In this document: positions 20,064 to 29,511 of the stretch, one piece after another
How positions within the stretch are numbered: position 1 is the stretch's first letter
Layout of the letters: every line of letters begins with the position of its first letter
DNA from: an uncultured Collinsella sp.
GTDB lineage: Bacteria; Actinomycetota; Coriobacteriia; Coriobacteriales; Coriobacteriaceae
Assembly (NCBI GenBank): GCA_900539035.1
Contig: UQAU01000004.1
Coordinates: 24,903-88,902, forward strand
Reading direction: 5' to 3'
Length of the DNA stretch: 64,000 nt
The notes under the pieces: generated by a model
The model's database searches: none
Told to the model about the DNA's origin: nothing
What the model saw: only the letters and a program-made list of their open reading frames with translations
Made by a program: the position numbers and the translations under genes

Positions 20064-21341
20064 ATGTCCACTAAGTATGCAATCGTTGGCGGCAAGCTCA
20101 TCGACGGTACCGGTGCCGAGCCGGTCGAGAACTCCCTCGTTCTCGTCGACGACAACGGCAAGATCGAGTACGCCGGCGCCATGCAGGACCTTCCCGAGGG
20201 CGTTGAGGTCATCGACGCCGCCGGCAAGACCGTCCTTCCCGGCCTGATCGACACCCACCTGCACTTCTCGGGCAACTTGACCGACGATGACACCGACTGG
20301 GTCATGCAGCCGCTCCTCGAGAAGCAGGCCGTCGCCGTCAAGCAGGCCTACGACTGCCTCACCCACGGCCTCACCACCGTCTGCGAGATCGGCCGCTTTG
20401 GTATCCAGATCCGTGACTGCATCGACAAGGGCGTCTTCAAGGGCCCGCGCGTTCTGGCCACCGGCCTTGGCTTCTGCCGCGTTGCCGGCCACGGCGACTC
20501 CCACCACTGCACCCAGGAGCTCAACAAGGAATCGCACCCCTGGGGCGATCAGGTCGACGGTCCTTGGGATCTGCGCAAGGCCGTCCGCCGTCGCCTGCGC
20601 GAGAACCCCGATGCCATCAAGATCTGGGCTACCGGTGGCGGCATCTGGCGCTGGGACTCCGGCCGCGACCAGCACTACTGCTCCGAGGAGATTCAGGCCG
20701 TGGTCGAAGAGGCAAAGATGGTCGGCATCCCCGTGTGGAGCCACTGCTACAACAACCACGCCGCTGCCTACGATTCCGTTCGCTTTGGCTGCGAGCAGCT
20801 GATTCACGGCTTCGATATCGATGAGCGCACCATGGACCTCATGGCCGAGCAGGGCACCTTCTTCACCCCGACGATCGCCTTCCTGCCCACCTGGTACGCC
20901 ACCTATCCGCCCGTCTACGTCCCCGAGCTGCACGACAAGTACGAGGGCACCCTGGTCGAGAAGGAGCTGCAGCGCAACTACGACTGCCTGCGCGAGGCCA
21001 AGAAGCGCGGCGTCGTCATGACGATCGGCTCCGACTCCTTCTCCTTCGTCACCCCGTACGGCACTTGCTCCATCGAGGAGATGTACGAGTTCGTCGACAA
21101 GATCGGCTTCACTCCGGTCGAGACCATCACCTGCGCCACCCTCAACGGTGCCAAGATGTGCCACATCGAGGACGAGACCGGTTCCATCGAGGCCGGCAAG
21201 TGCGCCGACCTGCTGGTCGTCAACGGTGACGTCGCCGCCGACATCCACGTGCTCAACACCGACAACATGGACGTCATCATGAAGGACGGCTGGATCGTCG
21301 AGGCTGGCACCTTTGGCGAGGCCAACAAATACAGCGCCTAA
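20064..21341 (+). CDS. Metal-dependent amidohydrolase (imidazolonepropionase/prolidase-like)
   Basis: 425 residues; TIM-barrel amidohydrolase. It has an N-terminal beta-sandwich, then HLH in GLIDTHLHFSG, a probable carboxylated Lys in IKIWATGGG, His ligands in WSHCYNNH and LIHGFD, and catalytic Asp in GSDSFSF; the C-terminus ends with ADLLVVNGD. The class cleaves cyclic amides, N-acyl amino acids or Xaa-Pro/Xaa-Lys dipeptides. AAGGAGG lies 4 nt before the ATG. Its place behind a permease suggests it breaks down the imported compound. It lacks obvious selectivity residues, so no substrate is claimed. Confidence 0.88.
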   Translation: MSTKYAIVGGKLIDGTGAEPVENSLVLVDDNGKIEYAGAMQDLPEGVEVIDAAGKTVLPGLIDTHLHFSGNLTDDDTDWVMQPLLEKQAVAVKQAYDCLTHGLTTVCEIGRFGIQIRDCIDKGVFKGPRVLATGLGFCRVAGHGDSHHCTQELNKESHPWGDQVDGPWDLRKAVRRRLRENPDAIKIWATGGGIWRWDSGRDQHYCSEEIQAVVEEAKMVGIPVWSHCYNNHAAAYDSVRFGCEQLIHGFDIDERTMDLMAEQGTFFTPTIAFLPTWYATYPPVYVPELHDKYEGTLVEKELQRNYDCLREAKKRGVVMTIGSDSFSFVTPYGTCSIEEMYEFVDKIGFTPVETITCATLNGAKMCHIEDETGSIEAGKCADLLVVNGDVAADIHVLNTDNMDVIMKDGWIVEAGTFGEANKYSA

Positions 21342-21382
21342 GATACCGTTTGTCGATGGCTGGATGTAAAACACAGTTTTTG

Positions 21383-21397
21383 ATTGCATAATGCAAT
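21383..21397. promoter_or_regulatory. Perfect palindrome with TTGCATAAT core, before LytS gene
   Basis: A 15-bp palindrome, ATTGCATAATGCAAT, lies 41 bp after the amidohydrolase stop. It contains the same TTGCATAAT nonamer as 6226-6260 and 15697. It partly abuts the terminator hairpin that follows. Confidence 0.5.
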
Positions 21398-21398
21398 G

Positions 21399-21426
21399 GA
21401 GAGGGTCGCTTGCGGCCCTCTTTATT
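21399..21426 (+). terminator. Terminator after amidohydrolase
   Basis: GAGAGGG and CCCTC flank a GCGGCC/GCTTGC-type loop, followed by TTTATT. It is a moderate stem directly behind the palindrome, about 35 nt before the LytS start. Confidence 0.6.
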
Positions 21427-21459
21427 GCTATGGGGTGCGTCAGTAAGAAGGGGATGACG

Positions 21460-22845
21460 GTGGATCTCAATAGGCTGATTCTGGGCAAGAGCTACAACTC
21501 TACCAAGGTCTTTCGTACCGCTCAGCATGTGGTTCAAGCCATCTTGCTCGGTATTGTCGTTCCGCTGCTTATCCTGCTGCTCATCTGGGATCTAACCGAT
21601 AATCCCAATCCCGTTCCGGCCGTTGTCGTCATTGCCGGCCTGGTCATGCTGTGCTTCTTCTTCTCGTATGTCTTTGTGGTCCCCGACGACCTCACATCGA
21701 GCGCAACCGACCGTACGCTCGCCATCGCATCAAAAATATTCGCCTATACGTCGCGCGGTCTTACGCCCGAAGCGGCCCTGGGTGCCTCTAAAATCATCCT
21801 GTCCGAGACCATCGCTTCTGCCATCTGCTTTACCGACGGCAAGCAGGTGCTGGCAAGCTGGGGCGAGGACTCGGCAAAGTGCCCTGCCGGAACCCCGGTG
21901 GTGCTGCGGACTACGCTCAACGTGATCAACAGCGGTGAGCAAAGCGTGTTCTCGCGCGATGCCTCGACCGAGACAGGTGGCTACTTTCCGCGCCTGCGCG
22001 CCGGTATTGTCGCACCGCTTACCGTGCGCGGGCATTGCGTGGGCACGCTCGAGCTGTATTATCCCCGTCTGAACAGCATCGATATGCGCCAGACGGCGCT
22101 TGCCTCGGGCTTTGCCGACCTCATTTCCACGCAGCTTGCGAGCTTTGAGCTCGAGCGCCAGGACGAGCTTACGGCCCGCGTGGAGCTGCGCGCCTTGCAA
22201 TCGCAGGTCGATCCTCATTTTCTGTTTAACACCATCAGCACCATCGTGTCGCTCGTTCGAACCGAGCCCGACAAGGCGCGATCGCTGCTGATCGACTTCT
22301 CCAACTACTACCGTCAGACGCTTTCTGATTCCGATACCCTCACAACGCTCGAGCACGAGGTGGAACAGGGCACTCGCTATATCAATCTTATGCAGGCTCG
22401 TTATGGCGACGGCCGTCTGCGCGTCTCGGTCGATATCGACTTTGAGGTGCGCGATTGCATGGTGCCGCCGTTTATCTTGCAGCCGTTGCTCGAAAACTGC
22501 ATCAAGCACGCGCAGCGCGAGACCGAGCCGCTTTCTATTCATGTTAGGGCTTTCGAGACCGATGACGGTTTGGAGATCATCGTCGAGGACGACGGCATCG
22601 GTATGAGCGAAGAAGTCTGCGCGCATCTGTTTGAGCAACATCGCCTGGAGGAGCCCGAGAGCATTACCGCCGACGGCTCCGTCAAGCGAGGTTGCGGCCT
22701 GGCGCTCTTCAACGTGCTTCAGCGCATCCATTTCTTTTACGGAGAAGATTCCGGCATGCGCGTGAAGTCCCAGGAGGGCGTGGGAACGCAGGTCATCGTC
22801 GAGCTGAACGGCGAGCCGCATGAGCCGGCGCCGTTGACGGCGTAG
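21460..22845 (+). CDS. LytS/YpdA-type sensor histidine kinase
   Basis: 461 residues from GTG 21460, chosen because AAGGGG lies 6 nt upstream; an ATG at 21454 has no spacing and one at 21391 lies in a terminator. Two membrane segments (about 25-44 and 54-74) are followed by a GAF-like cytoplasmic sensor domain (about 97-227). Next is a His_kinase domain with the phospho-acceptor in DPHFLFNT (His about 253), then an HATPase_c domain with LLENCIKHA (N box), DDGIGM (G1) and GLALFNV. Its partner LytTR regulator starts 38 bp later. YpdA/LytS kinases in other bacteria sense pyruvate or wall state; the small two-TM form here relies on the GAF-like domain. Confidence 0.9.
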   Translation: MDLNRLILGKSYNSTKVFRTAQHVVQAILLGIVVPLLILLLIWDLTDNPNPVPAVVVIAGLVMLCFFFSYVFVVPDDLTSSATDRTLAIASKIFAYTSRGLTPEAALGASKIILSETIASAICFTDGKQVLASWGEDSAKCPAGTPVVLRTTLNVINSGEQSVFSRDASTETGGYFPRLRAGIVAPLTVRGHCVGTLELYYPRLNSIDMRQTALASGFADLISTQLASFELERQDELTARVELRALQSQVDPHFLFNTISTIVSLVRTEPDKARSLLIDFSNYYRQTLSDSDTLTTLEHEVEQGTRYINLMQARYGDGRLRVSVDIDFEVRDCMVPPFILQPLLENCIKHAQRETEPLSIHVRAFETDDGLEIIVEDDGIGMSEEVCAHLFEQHRLEEPESITADGSVKRGCGLALFNVLQRIHFFYGEDSGMRVKSQEGVGTQVIVELNGEPHEPAPLTA

Positions 22846-22883
22846 CACGCGGTTGGATTGAGAGAAAAAGAGGGGAAGCACAT

Positions 22884-23618
22884 ATGTCCGAAGGCTGGAA
22901 CATCTTGGTGGTTGATGACGAACCTCCCATTAGGGCTGAGCTACGCTATCTGTTGGAAAAGGATACGCGTGTGGGCCAGATTGCCGAGGCGGGCAATGTC
23001 ACCGAGGCCGTGGAGTCGATTCTCTCGAACAAGCCCAACGTGTTGTTTTTGGACATCACGATGCCCGGCCGCTCGGGAATTGAGCTTGCCGAGACGCTGC
23101 AGAACCTAAAGACGCCGCCGGTGGTTGTGTTTGTGACGGCGTTTGCCGAGTTTGCCGCCGATGCGTATAACCTCGATGCGGTCGACTATGTCGTCAAGCC
23201 GGTCGAGGACGCACGCCTGTCAAAGGCACTCGACAAGATCGAGGCAGCCTTGGGTGCCCGTCGTGTTATCCACGCTCCGCGCCAGCCTTTGCGTCTGACG
23301 GTGGACCGCGGGGGCAAAAAGGTGTTCATTCCCGCCGCAGACGTCTGCTACTTTGAGGCGCGCGCCGATTTTTGCAACGCCATCTGCGCCGAGGGAACGT
23401 ACCTGATCAATGAGTCGATCTCTTCGCTCGAGCGTCGCTTGGTCTCCGAGGGCTTTATTCGCGTTCATCGCAGCTATCTGGTCAATTTGGAAGACGTGCA
23501 CAATGTCGAGATCGGTTCCACGGGTCTTATGGAGCTCAGACTCGATCGCGTAACCTCGACGGTGCCCGTGTCCCGCCGTCGCGCTGCCGAGGTTAAAGCA
23601 CACTTGGGGCTTGCGTAG
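22884..23618 (+). CDS. LytTR-family response regulator
   Basis: 244 residues. Receiver domain: acidic pocket VVDDE, phospho-acceptor Asp57 in LFLDITMPG, Thr/Ala switch FVTAFAEFA, Lys in VDYVVKPVE. Then a LytTR DNA-binding domain (about 140-243) with GGKKVFIPAADVCYFEA and FIRVHRSYLVNLEDV. LytTR regulators bind paired direct repeats; the target here is unknown but may include the permease-amidohydrolase unit upstream. GAGGGGAAG precedes the ATG. About 35-45% similar by eye to the regulator at 28788. Confidence 0.93.
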   Translation: MSEGWNILVVDDEPPIRAELRYLLEKDTRVGQIAEAGNVTEAVESILSNKPNVLFLDITMPGRSGIELAETLQNLKTPPVVVFVTAFAEFAADAYNLDAVDYVVKPVEDARLSKALDKIEAALGARRVIHAPRQPLRLTVDRGGKKVFIPAADVCYFEARADFCNAICAEGTYLINESISSLERRLVSEGFIRVHRSYLVNLEDVHNVEIGSTGLMELRLDRVTSTVPVSRRRAAEVKAHLGLA

Positions 23619-23710
23619 ACGGTCTGCGTGCCGTCGTTTACCATCGCAGGTTTGGCATGGGCGCGCGGTGGGCATAATGGGTGGCATCGAATGAAATCGA
23701 AAGGATCATT

Positions 23711-24655
23711 ATGCCCGCGCTTATCACCCATCATCTGTTTGGCGAGGAAAGCATCGACCGTCTTCCACAGGGCGTCATCACGTCCGATGAAGAGCGCATT
23801 GCCTTTATCTTGGGCAACCAAGGCCCCGACCCGTTTTTCTTTCACATTCTGACACCGCGTGTTTCCGACTGCACGCTGCTGGCGCAGGTCATGCATCGGT
23901 CGCGCATGTCTCGTCAGTTTGCGTGCCTGCGCGACGGCGTGTCGCATCTGCTGCCGCGCGACGCCAGCTTGGGTCGTGCCTTTGCGCTGGGCCTGCTGTC
24001 TCATTACGTGCTCGACCGCAACGCTCATCCCTTTGTCTATGAGCAGCAGTTTGGCATTGTCGAGTCCGATTCAGAGCTTGAGGATTCGAGCAGTCAGGTC
24101 CATGCCGTGATCGAGAGCGACCTGGATGTGCTGATGCTGCAGCTTAAACGCGATGGCGCTACGGTTGACGATTACCCGCCGGCGGGCGAGATCGTCACCA
24201 CTGATCGCATCAATCGCGTGGCCGGCGTGCTGATGAGCTATGTTGCCGGACGCGTGTACGGCATTGACATTCCGGCGGGGGAGTACGGTGCTGCCGTTGC
24301 CAATATGCAGCGACTTTACCGCGCGATTGAGCCGGCCGGCTCCGCAAAGACGCGCGCGATCTCGCTGGTTGAGGGCTTGGTGCACGATTACTCGCTGCTC
24401 GACGGCCTTGCTCATCGCGTGACGACGGAGTTGCCCGAGCGCACCGGTAACCTGGGCCATCTGACATGGAAGAATCCCTTTACCGACGAGGTCTCGAACG
24501 AGAGTTTCCCCGAGGTCTTTGATCGCGCGCTGGGCGATTACGAGTGCACGGTCGCACGTTTTATCGAGACCGGTGACATGGATGCCGTGACCAGTCACGT
24601 CAACTACAGCGGTCGCGTGCTCAATGCCGATGAGGAGTTCGACCGCGAGGAATAG
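23711..24655 (+). CDS. Zinc-dependent phospholipase C-like protein
   Basis: 314 residues from ATG 23711 (GAAAGGA 8 nt upstream). The mostly helical protein carries spaced His/Asp zinc ligands like the zinc-dependent PLC/S1-P1 nuclease fold: THHLFGEE, GPDPFFFH, LSHYVLDRNAHPF and VHAVIESDLD. No signal peptide is visible, so it is probably cytoplasmic; similar proteins in Firmicutes and Actinobacteria are annotated only by this domain. Substrate unknown. The gene follows the response regulator with a 92-bp gap. Confidence 0.75.
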   Translation: MPALITHHLFGEESIDRLPQGVITSDEERIAFILGNQGPDPFFFHILTPRVSDCTLLAQVMHRSRMSRQFACLRDGVSHLLPRDASLGRAFALGLLSHYVLDRNAHPFVYEQQFGIVESDSELEDSSSQVHAVIESDLDVLMLQLKRDGATVDDYPPAGEIVTTDRINRVAGVLMSYVAGRVYGIDIPAGEYGAAVANMQRLYRAIEPAGSAKTRAISLVEGLVHDYSLLDGLAHRVTTELPERTGNLGHLTWKNPFTDEVSNESFPEVFDRALGDYECTVARFIETGDMDAVTSHVNYSGRVLNADEEFDREE

Positions 24656-24756
24656 GGCCCGTGCGTGCCCCTTTGCCGAATCCTTACCGGCGGTTCTGGA
24701 CAATTGGGGTACGATGAACTAACTGCATATCGGGCGAATACGAAGGGTCCCTGTCC

Positions 24757-26016
24757 ATGAAATACACCAAGCTCGAGCGTAACTGGGTTATGTATGATGT
24801 GGGCAATTCGGCCCTCGTGCTGCTCAATACCTCGGTGGTGCCCATTTACTTTAACGCCATCAATACCGGCGCTTCCTCGGCCGACCTGGTGGTCGCCTGG
24901 GGCAATGCACAGACGATCGCCTCGCTGGTCATCGCCATGCTCATGCCCATTCTGGGCGCACTTGCCGACTACGCCGGCAACAAAATCAAGTTCTTCTTGG
25001 GCTTTTTCCTCACGGGCCTGGTTCTTTGCCTGGCGCAGGCTATCCCAATGTCCGCCATGGCATTTTTGACCGTGTACGTGCTGTGCACCATCGGCCTTAA
25101 CTCTTCTATGACGTTCTACGACGCCATGCTGCCCGACGTTACCACCGACGAGCGCATGGACGCCGTGTCCAGCTCGGGTTATGCCTGGGGCTACATCGGT
25201 TCCACCGTGCCGTTCGTCATCTGCCTGGCGCTCATCATGGGTGGCCCCGCTCTTGGCGTCCCCACCATGCTGGCAACGCGTCTGTCGTTTATCATCACTG
25301 GTGCCTGGTGGCTCATCTTTACCCTGCCGCTCATTCGCACCTATAAGCAAAAGTACGGTCGCGAGCGCGGTCCCGAGGACACTATCGGCCACATCGTGGG
25401 CGGTGTGTTCTCCGAGGTCGGACACACCATGCGCGAGATCGCCCACAACAAGACCGTGCTGGTCTACATGATCGCGTTCTTCTTCTATATCGACGGTGTG
25501 CACACGGTCATTTCCATGGCCACCAGTTACGGATCGGCCTTGGGCATCGATTCGACGCAGCTGGTGCTTGCGCTGCTCGTTACGCAGTTCGTGGCCTTTC
25601 CGTCCGCTATCATCTACGGCAAGCTCGCCGGACGCGTGGGCACGCTCAACATGATTCTGGTGGCGGTCGCCGCCTACATGGGCATTGTGCTGTTCGCCGC
25701 GTTCTTCCTAAAGACCGCCTTTGAGTTCTGGGTGCTTGCCATTATGGTCGGCCTGTTCCAGGGCGGCGTGCAGGCGCTCAGCCGTAGCTACTTTGGTCGC
25801 ATTATCCCCAAGGAAAAGTCCAACGAGTACTACGGCTTCTTTGACATCTTTGGTCGTTATGCAAGCGTCATGGGTACCTTCCTAGTGTCGGTCGTTACCT
25901 CGCTGACCGGCAACCCGTCGCTGGGCGTCCTTTCTATTGGCGTGCTGCTGATCGTTGGCTTTATGCTGCTGGTTCGCCTGTCCCGCATGACTCGGGCAGC
26001 AGAGCATGCCGCATAG
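24757..26016 (+). CDS. MFS transporter, UMF1/Atg22-like
   Basis: 419 residues with 11-12 membrane segments. The start KYTKLERNWVMYDVGNSA matches the UMF1 (vacuole effluxer Atg22-like) family. An internal loop PEDTIGHIVGGVFSEVGHTM links the two halves. The conserved FGRIIPKEKSNEYYGFFDIFGR near the C-terminal half is typical. The substrate of bacterial members is unknown; amino acid efflux is the role of the fungal homologue. GAAGGG lies 9 nt before the ATG. Confidence 0.85.
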   Translation: MKYTKLERNWVMYDVGNSALVLLNTSVVPIYFNAINTGASSADLVVAWGNAQTIASLVIAMLMPILGALADYAGNKIKFFLGFFLTGLVLCLAQAIPMSAMAFLTVYVLCTIGLNSSMTFYDAMLPDVTTDERMDAVSSSGYAWGYIGSTVPFVICLALIMGGPALGVPTMLATRLSFIITGAWWLIFTLPLIRTYKQKYGRERGPEDTIGHIVGGVFSEVGHTMREIAHNKTVLVYMIAFFFYIDGVHTVISMATSYGSALGIDSTQLVLALLVTQFVAFPSAIIYGKLAGRVGTLNMILVAVAAYMGIVLFAAFFLKTAFEFWVLAIMVGLFQGGVQALSRSYFGRIIPKEKSNEYYGFFDIFGRYASVMGTFLVSVVTSLTGNPSLGVLSIGVLLIVGFMLLVRLSRMTRAAEHAA

Positions 26017-26131
26017 GAGCGAGCGGCTATTGTGCCTGTCCACGGTACTCTTTTGGGGTTATCCGCAATAAACATTGCGACTTGCGAGCAATGATTTGCC
26101 CAAGTGGGTATGATGGAATCAGCTAGGTCGC

Positions 26132-26166
26132 GGGGCGTCGCCTGTGTTTGGCGGCGTCCCGTTTTT
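26132..26166 (+). terminator. Terminator after UMF1 transporter gene
   Basis: GGGGCGTCGCC pairs with GGCGGCGTCCC around a TGTGTTT loop, then GTTTTTGT. The stem ends about 20 nt before the glycosyltransferase start. Confidence 0.8.
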
Positions 26167-26187
26167 GTGTTGCAGGGAGGGTAAGGC

Positions 26188-27375
26188 ATGAACGCCACGG
26201 TCGTGATTCCAACGTATTGGGCGGGCGATGACGCTTGCGCAAACGCCCCTGGCACCTATGACCATTCGACGCGACTCAACGCCGACAATCCCGAACTCGA
26301 CCGCTGCCTGGCCTCGCTTGAGCAGGTACGTGACATCCCGCGCATCATCCTTTTGGTGGTCTGTCCCGTTTCTGCCACAGCCGATGTGTCGCTGCGCGTG
26401 CACGAGATTGTCGACGCGCATCCCACGCTCAAGGTCACCGTTGTCACCAACACCCAGGCCTCGCGCATCGCAGACCGGGTTGCTCAGATCGCGCCCAAGG
26501 GTTCGGGCGAGTGCGTGAGCCTGCGAGGCTACGGTGCCATCCGCAATATGGGGCTAGCCTGCGCCGCTGTGCTGGGGCATGACGCGGTTATCTTCTTGGA
26601 TGACGATGAGACTGTCATCGACGCCGACTTTATGAAGCGCGCGACCTATGCGTTGGGGCAGCAGACGCGTCAGGGCTTGCCGATCTTGGTCAAGAGCGGC
26701 TATTTCTACGATCGCGACGGCTCGCCGCTGGCTCCCACGGACAAGGCGGGCATCTGCCATCGTTGGTGGACCAAGCGCATCGAGTTCAACCGTTGGATGA
26801 AAAAGGCGCTTTCGGGCACCCGCATCTCGCGCTCCAACTACGTGTGCGGCGGCCTGATGGCCCTGCACGCCCGCGCCTTTACGCGTGTGGCCTTTGACCC
26901 GTTTATCACCCGCGGCGAGGACTTGGATTACCTCTTTAACATGCGCATGTTTGGCTACGACGTGTGGTTCGATAACGAGTGGACCGTGCGCCATCTGCCT
27001 CCGGAGTCCGAAAAGCGCTCACCGCGCTTTATGCAGGATGTATACCGTTGGTACTACGAACGGGCCAAGTTGACATTCGCCGCGCATCAAAAGGAGCTCA
27101 TTCCCGTTACGGCGGCATCGCTCATGCCCTACCCGGGCCCGTGGATTTCGCGCGAGCTCGACGACCGCGTGCGCAAGACCGCTATGGTCCGCAGCGTGTT
27201 TACCCGCGAGCATGAGGGCTACCTGCGCATCTGGCGCCATGGTATCGGCGAGGCAAAGGCCTATGCGCGCCAAAACGCTGCAAGCTACCTGCGTTTCCAG
27301 AGCTTTTGGCCCAAGATCATGGACGGGCTTTGGCGTGACGCACAACTGATCAGTATCCTGGAGGGGGCCGAATGA
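26188..27375 (+). CDS. Glycosyltransferase, family 2-like
   Basis: 395 residues with a GT-A fold. NATVVIPTYW opens the domain and the metal-binding DDD is in VIFLDDDETVIDADF. A later GEDLDYLFNMRMFGYDV is the usual acceptor-side ED motif. No membrane segment is visible, so it works in the cytoplasm or at the membrane face, perhaps on a wall or capsular polymer. GGGAGGG lies 6 nt before the ATG. Its stop overlaps the ATG of the next histidine kinase (ATGA), an odd coupling of a sugar-transfer enzyme to a sensor. Confidence 0.8.
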   Translation: MNATVVIPTYWAGDDACANAPGTYDHSTRLNADNPELDRCLASLEQVRDIPRIILLVVCPVSATADVSLRVHEIVDAHPTLKVTVVTNTQASRIADRVAQIAPKGSGECVSLRGYGAIRNMGLACAAVLGHDAVIFLDDDETVIDADFMKRATYALGQQTRQGLPILVKSGYFYDRDGSPLAPTDKAGICHRWWTKRIEFNRWMKKALSGTRISRSNYVCGGLMALHARAFTRVAFDPFITRGEDLDYLFNMRMFGYDVWFDNEWTVRHLPPESEKRSPRFMQDVYRWYYERAKLTFAAHQKELIPVTAASLMPYPGPWISRELDDRVRKTAMVRSVFTREHEGYLRIWRHGIGEAKAYARQNAASYLRFQSFWPKIMDGLWRDAQLISILEGAE

Positions 27376-28715
27376 TCGACCGCCGCGCCCAGCGCGATAG
27401 TTCAATATCAATCTTTCGCATCATTGCCGTTGCCTGCGCCATTTGCGTGCTGGTGTACTTTATTTTTGCCTTGGTGACCGGTATCGAGCCGATCGCCACG
27501 GTGATTGCCTGCGCGCTGCTGTGCATCTTTCTGTGCATCTTTATCTTTTTGACGCTCAATCCCGATTCGGTGCGCTCCCAGTACACCGAGGAGACGCTCT
27601 CGGTGGCCTCGGCCATGCTTGAGGACATTAAGGGCGGTCTGACGCAGGAGTCGGCGCGTTTGGTGTGCCGGCGCATTTTGCCCGAGACGCGCGCCATGAC
27701 GGTGGCCATCACCGACGAGGGCAACGTGCTTGCCTGCGCGGGAGAGTTTGAGGAAAAGCTACTGCCAGATTCTCCCATCCACACGCTTGCCACACGCTAC
27801 GTTATCGAACATGGCATCGTGCAGTCGTTCAACCGTATGGTGGATGTCGTGGGCTCGGATGGCTCGCACAACCAAGTCCCCGCCGGCATTATCGCCCCCA
27901 TCAAGGTGGGCGATCGTACCGTCGGCACGCTCAAGTTCTACTACAAGACCCCGCGCGCCGTCGACCGTACCCAGTACGCGCTTGCCTCGGGCTTTGCCGA
28001 GATCTTGTCCACGCAGCTCGCCATCCACGAGCTCGAGGTGCAAAAGGAACTCACAGCGCGCGCTGAGGTGCGTGCGCTGCAGGCGCAGATTAACCCGCAC
28101 TTCCTGTTCAACACGCTGAACACCATTGCATCGTTTACGCGCACCGACCCGCTGCGGGCCCGCGAACTGCTTCGTGAGTTCTCATCGTTCTATCGTGCCA
28201 CACTCGACAACTCGGGATCGCTTATTCCGGTCTCGCGCGAGGTCGCACAAACCAAGCGCTACCTTACCTTTGAGAAGGCCCGCTTTGGCGAGGACCGCGT
28301 GCTTGCGACGTTCGATGTGTCCGAGGACGTGGAAGATACGCTGGTGCCGGCGTTCGTGATCCAGCCGATTGTCGAGAACGCCGTGCGTCATGGTATGGGC
28401 GATGACGATGCCCTGAGGATCGACGTGACCGTTCACCAAGATGGCGAGGATGCAATCTTGATTGCCGTGGCCGATAATGGCGTGGGCATGGATGAGGGTA
28501 CCGCCGCCAGACTGTTTGACGAGCGCTCTGCCCGTCCCGACGCCAACTCCCCGCAGGGCGGCGGCGCCGGTGTGGCCATGCACAATATTTCGGAGCGGAT
28601 CCATCGCTTTTATGGACCGCACTCCTATACGCGCGTCGAATCGGCCCCGGGCAAGGGTGCTAAAGTGCTCCTGCATCTCGATTTGTCGGAGAGCATCTTC
28701 GACATTCAAGAGTAA
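27372..28715 (+). CDS. LytS/YpdA-type sensor histidine kinase (second copy)
   Basis: 447 residues with the same architecture as the kinase at 21460: two membrane segments (about 14-36 and 41-61), a GAF-like domain (about 80-215), His243 in NPHFLFNT, N box VENAVRHG, G1 DNGVGMD and GVAMHNISERIH. The linker phrase LASGFAEILSTQLA nearly repeats that of its paralogue, showing a duplication. It is coupled to the glycosyltransferase by ATGA and followed 72 bp later by its regulator. Confidence 0.9.
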   Translation: MIDRRAQRDSSISIFRIIAVACAICVLVYFIFALVTGIEPIATVIACALLCIFLCIFIFLTLNPDSVRSQYTEETLSVASAMLEDIKGGLTQESARLVCRRILPETRAMTVAITDEGNVLACAGEFEEKLLPDSPIHTLATRYVIEHGIVQSFNRMVDVVGSDGSHNQVPAGIIAPIKVGDRTVGTLKFYYKTPRAVDRTQYALASGFAEILSTQLAIHELEVQKELTARAEVRALQAQINPHFLFNTLNTIASFTRTDPLRARELLREFSSFYRATLDNSGSLIPVSREVAQTKRYLTFEKARFGEDRVLATFDVSEDVEDTLVPAFVIQPIVENAVRHGMGDDDALRIDVTVHQDGEDAILIAVADNGVGMDEGTAARLFDERSARPDANSPQGGGAGVAMHNISERIHRFYGPHSYTRVESAPGKGAKVLLHLDLSESIFDIQE

Positions 28716-28787
28716 AATGATAGGTTGCGGGTTTAACGCTAGTTGGCGGATGCCCGACGTAGTTAGTTGACGAAAGGTTTTATCCCT

Positions 28788-29504
28788 ATGCTGCGTGCGA
28801 TGATTGTGGATGACGAGGCCCCGGCCCGTTCGGAACTTCGCTTCTTGCTCGAGCAGACGGGCAAGATCGGCACGATCACAGAAGCGTCGAGCGTTCGCTC
28901 CGCCATCGAGATGCTCATGGAGAGCCGCGTCGATGTCGTGTTCCTCGATATTTCGATGCCTGGCGCTTCGGGCCTGCAGCTTGCCGAGGCACTGCACAAG
29001 CTCAAGAATCCGCCGGCGATCGTATTTGTAACCGCGTACAGCGATCACGCGGTCGAGGCGTTTGATGTGGATGCCGTCGACTATCTGATGAAACCGGTCG
29101 AGGAGGCTCGCCTGGATCGAGCGATCGATAAGGTTATGCAACGCGCCAAACCTGTCACGGACAGCAAGGTGACCATCGAGCGCATCCCGGTGGAAAAGGG
29201 CGGCCGCAAGGTCCTCATCCCCGTGGACGACATTCGCTTTATTATGGCCAAGGACGATTACTCCTGTATTTATACGGTCGATGACCGCTTTTTATCCACG
29301 ACCTCGCTGGCACAGTTCGAGGCCAAGCTCTGCGACTTTGGCTTCTTCCGCGTTCACCGCCGCTATATCGTCAACCTGGCGTGTGTCACCGATGTCGAGA
29401 CGGTTCCCTCGGGCGCTATCCAGCTGGGTATTACGGGCGTCGACGAACGCGTACCGGTTTCGCGCCGTCGCGTCGTGCCACTCAAAAAGGCTCTGAGCCT
29501 CTAG
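28788..29504 (+). CDS. LytTR-family response regulator (second copy)
   Basis: 238 residues from ATG 28788; GAAAGG lies about 10 nt upstream and the frame is open back to 28767. Receiver domain with MIVDDE, phospho-acceptor Asp54 in VFLDISMPG, switch FVTAYSDHA, Lys in VDYLMKPVE; LytTR domain (about 130-236) with GGRKVLIPVDDIRFI and FFRVHRRYIVNLACV. It pairs with the kinase at 27372 and is a paralogue of 22884. Confidence 0.92.
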   Translation: MLRAMIVDDEAPARSELRFLLEQTGKIGTITEASSVRSAIEMLMESRVDVVFLDISMPGASGLQLAEALHKLKNPPAIVFVTAYSDHAVEAFDVDAVDYLMKPVEEARLDRAIDKVMQRAKPVTDSKVTIERIPVEKGGRKVLIPVDDIRFIMAKDDYSCIYTVDDRFLSTTSLAQFEAKLCDFGFFRVHRRYIVNLACVTDVETVPSGAIQLGITGVDERVPVSRRRVVPLKKALSL

Positions 29505-29511
29505 TACATTG

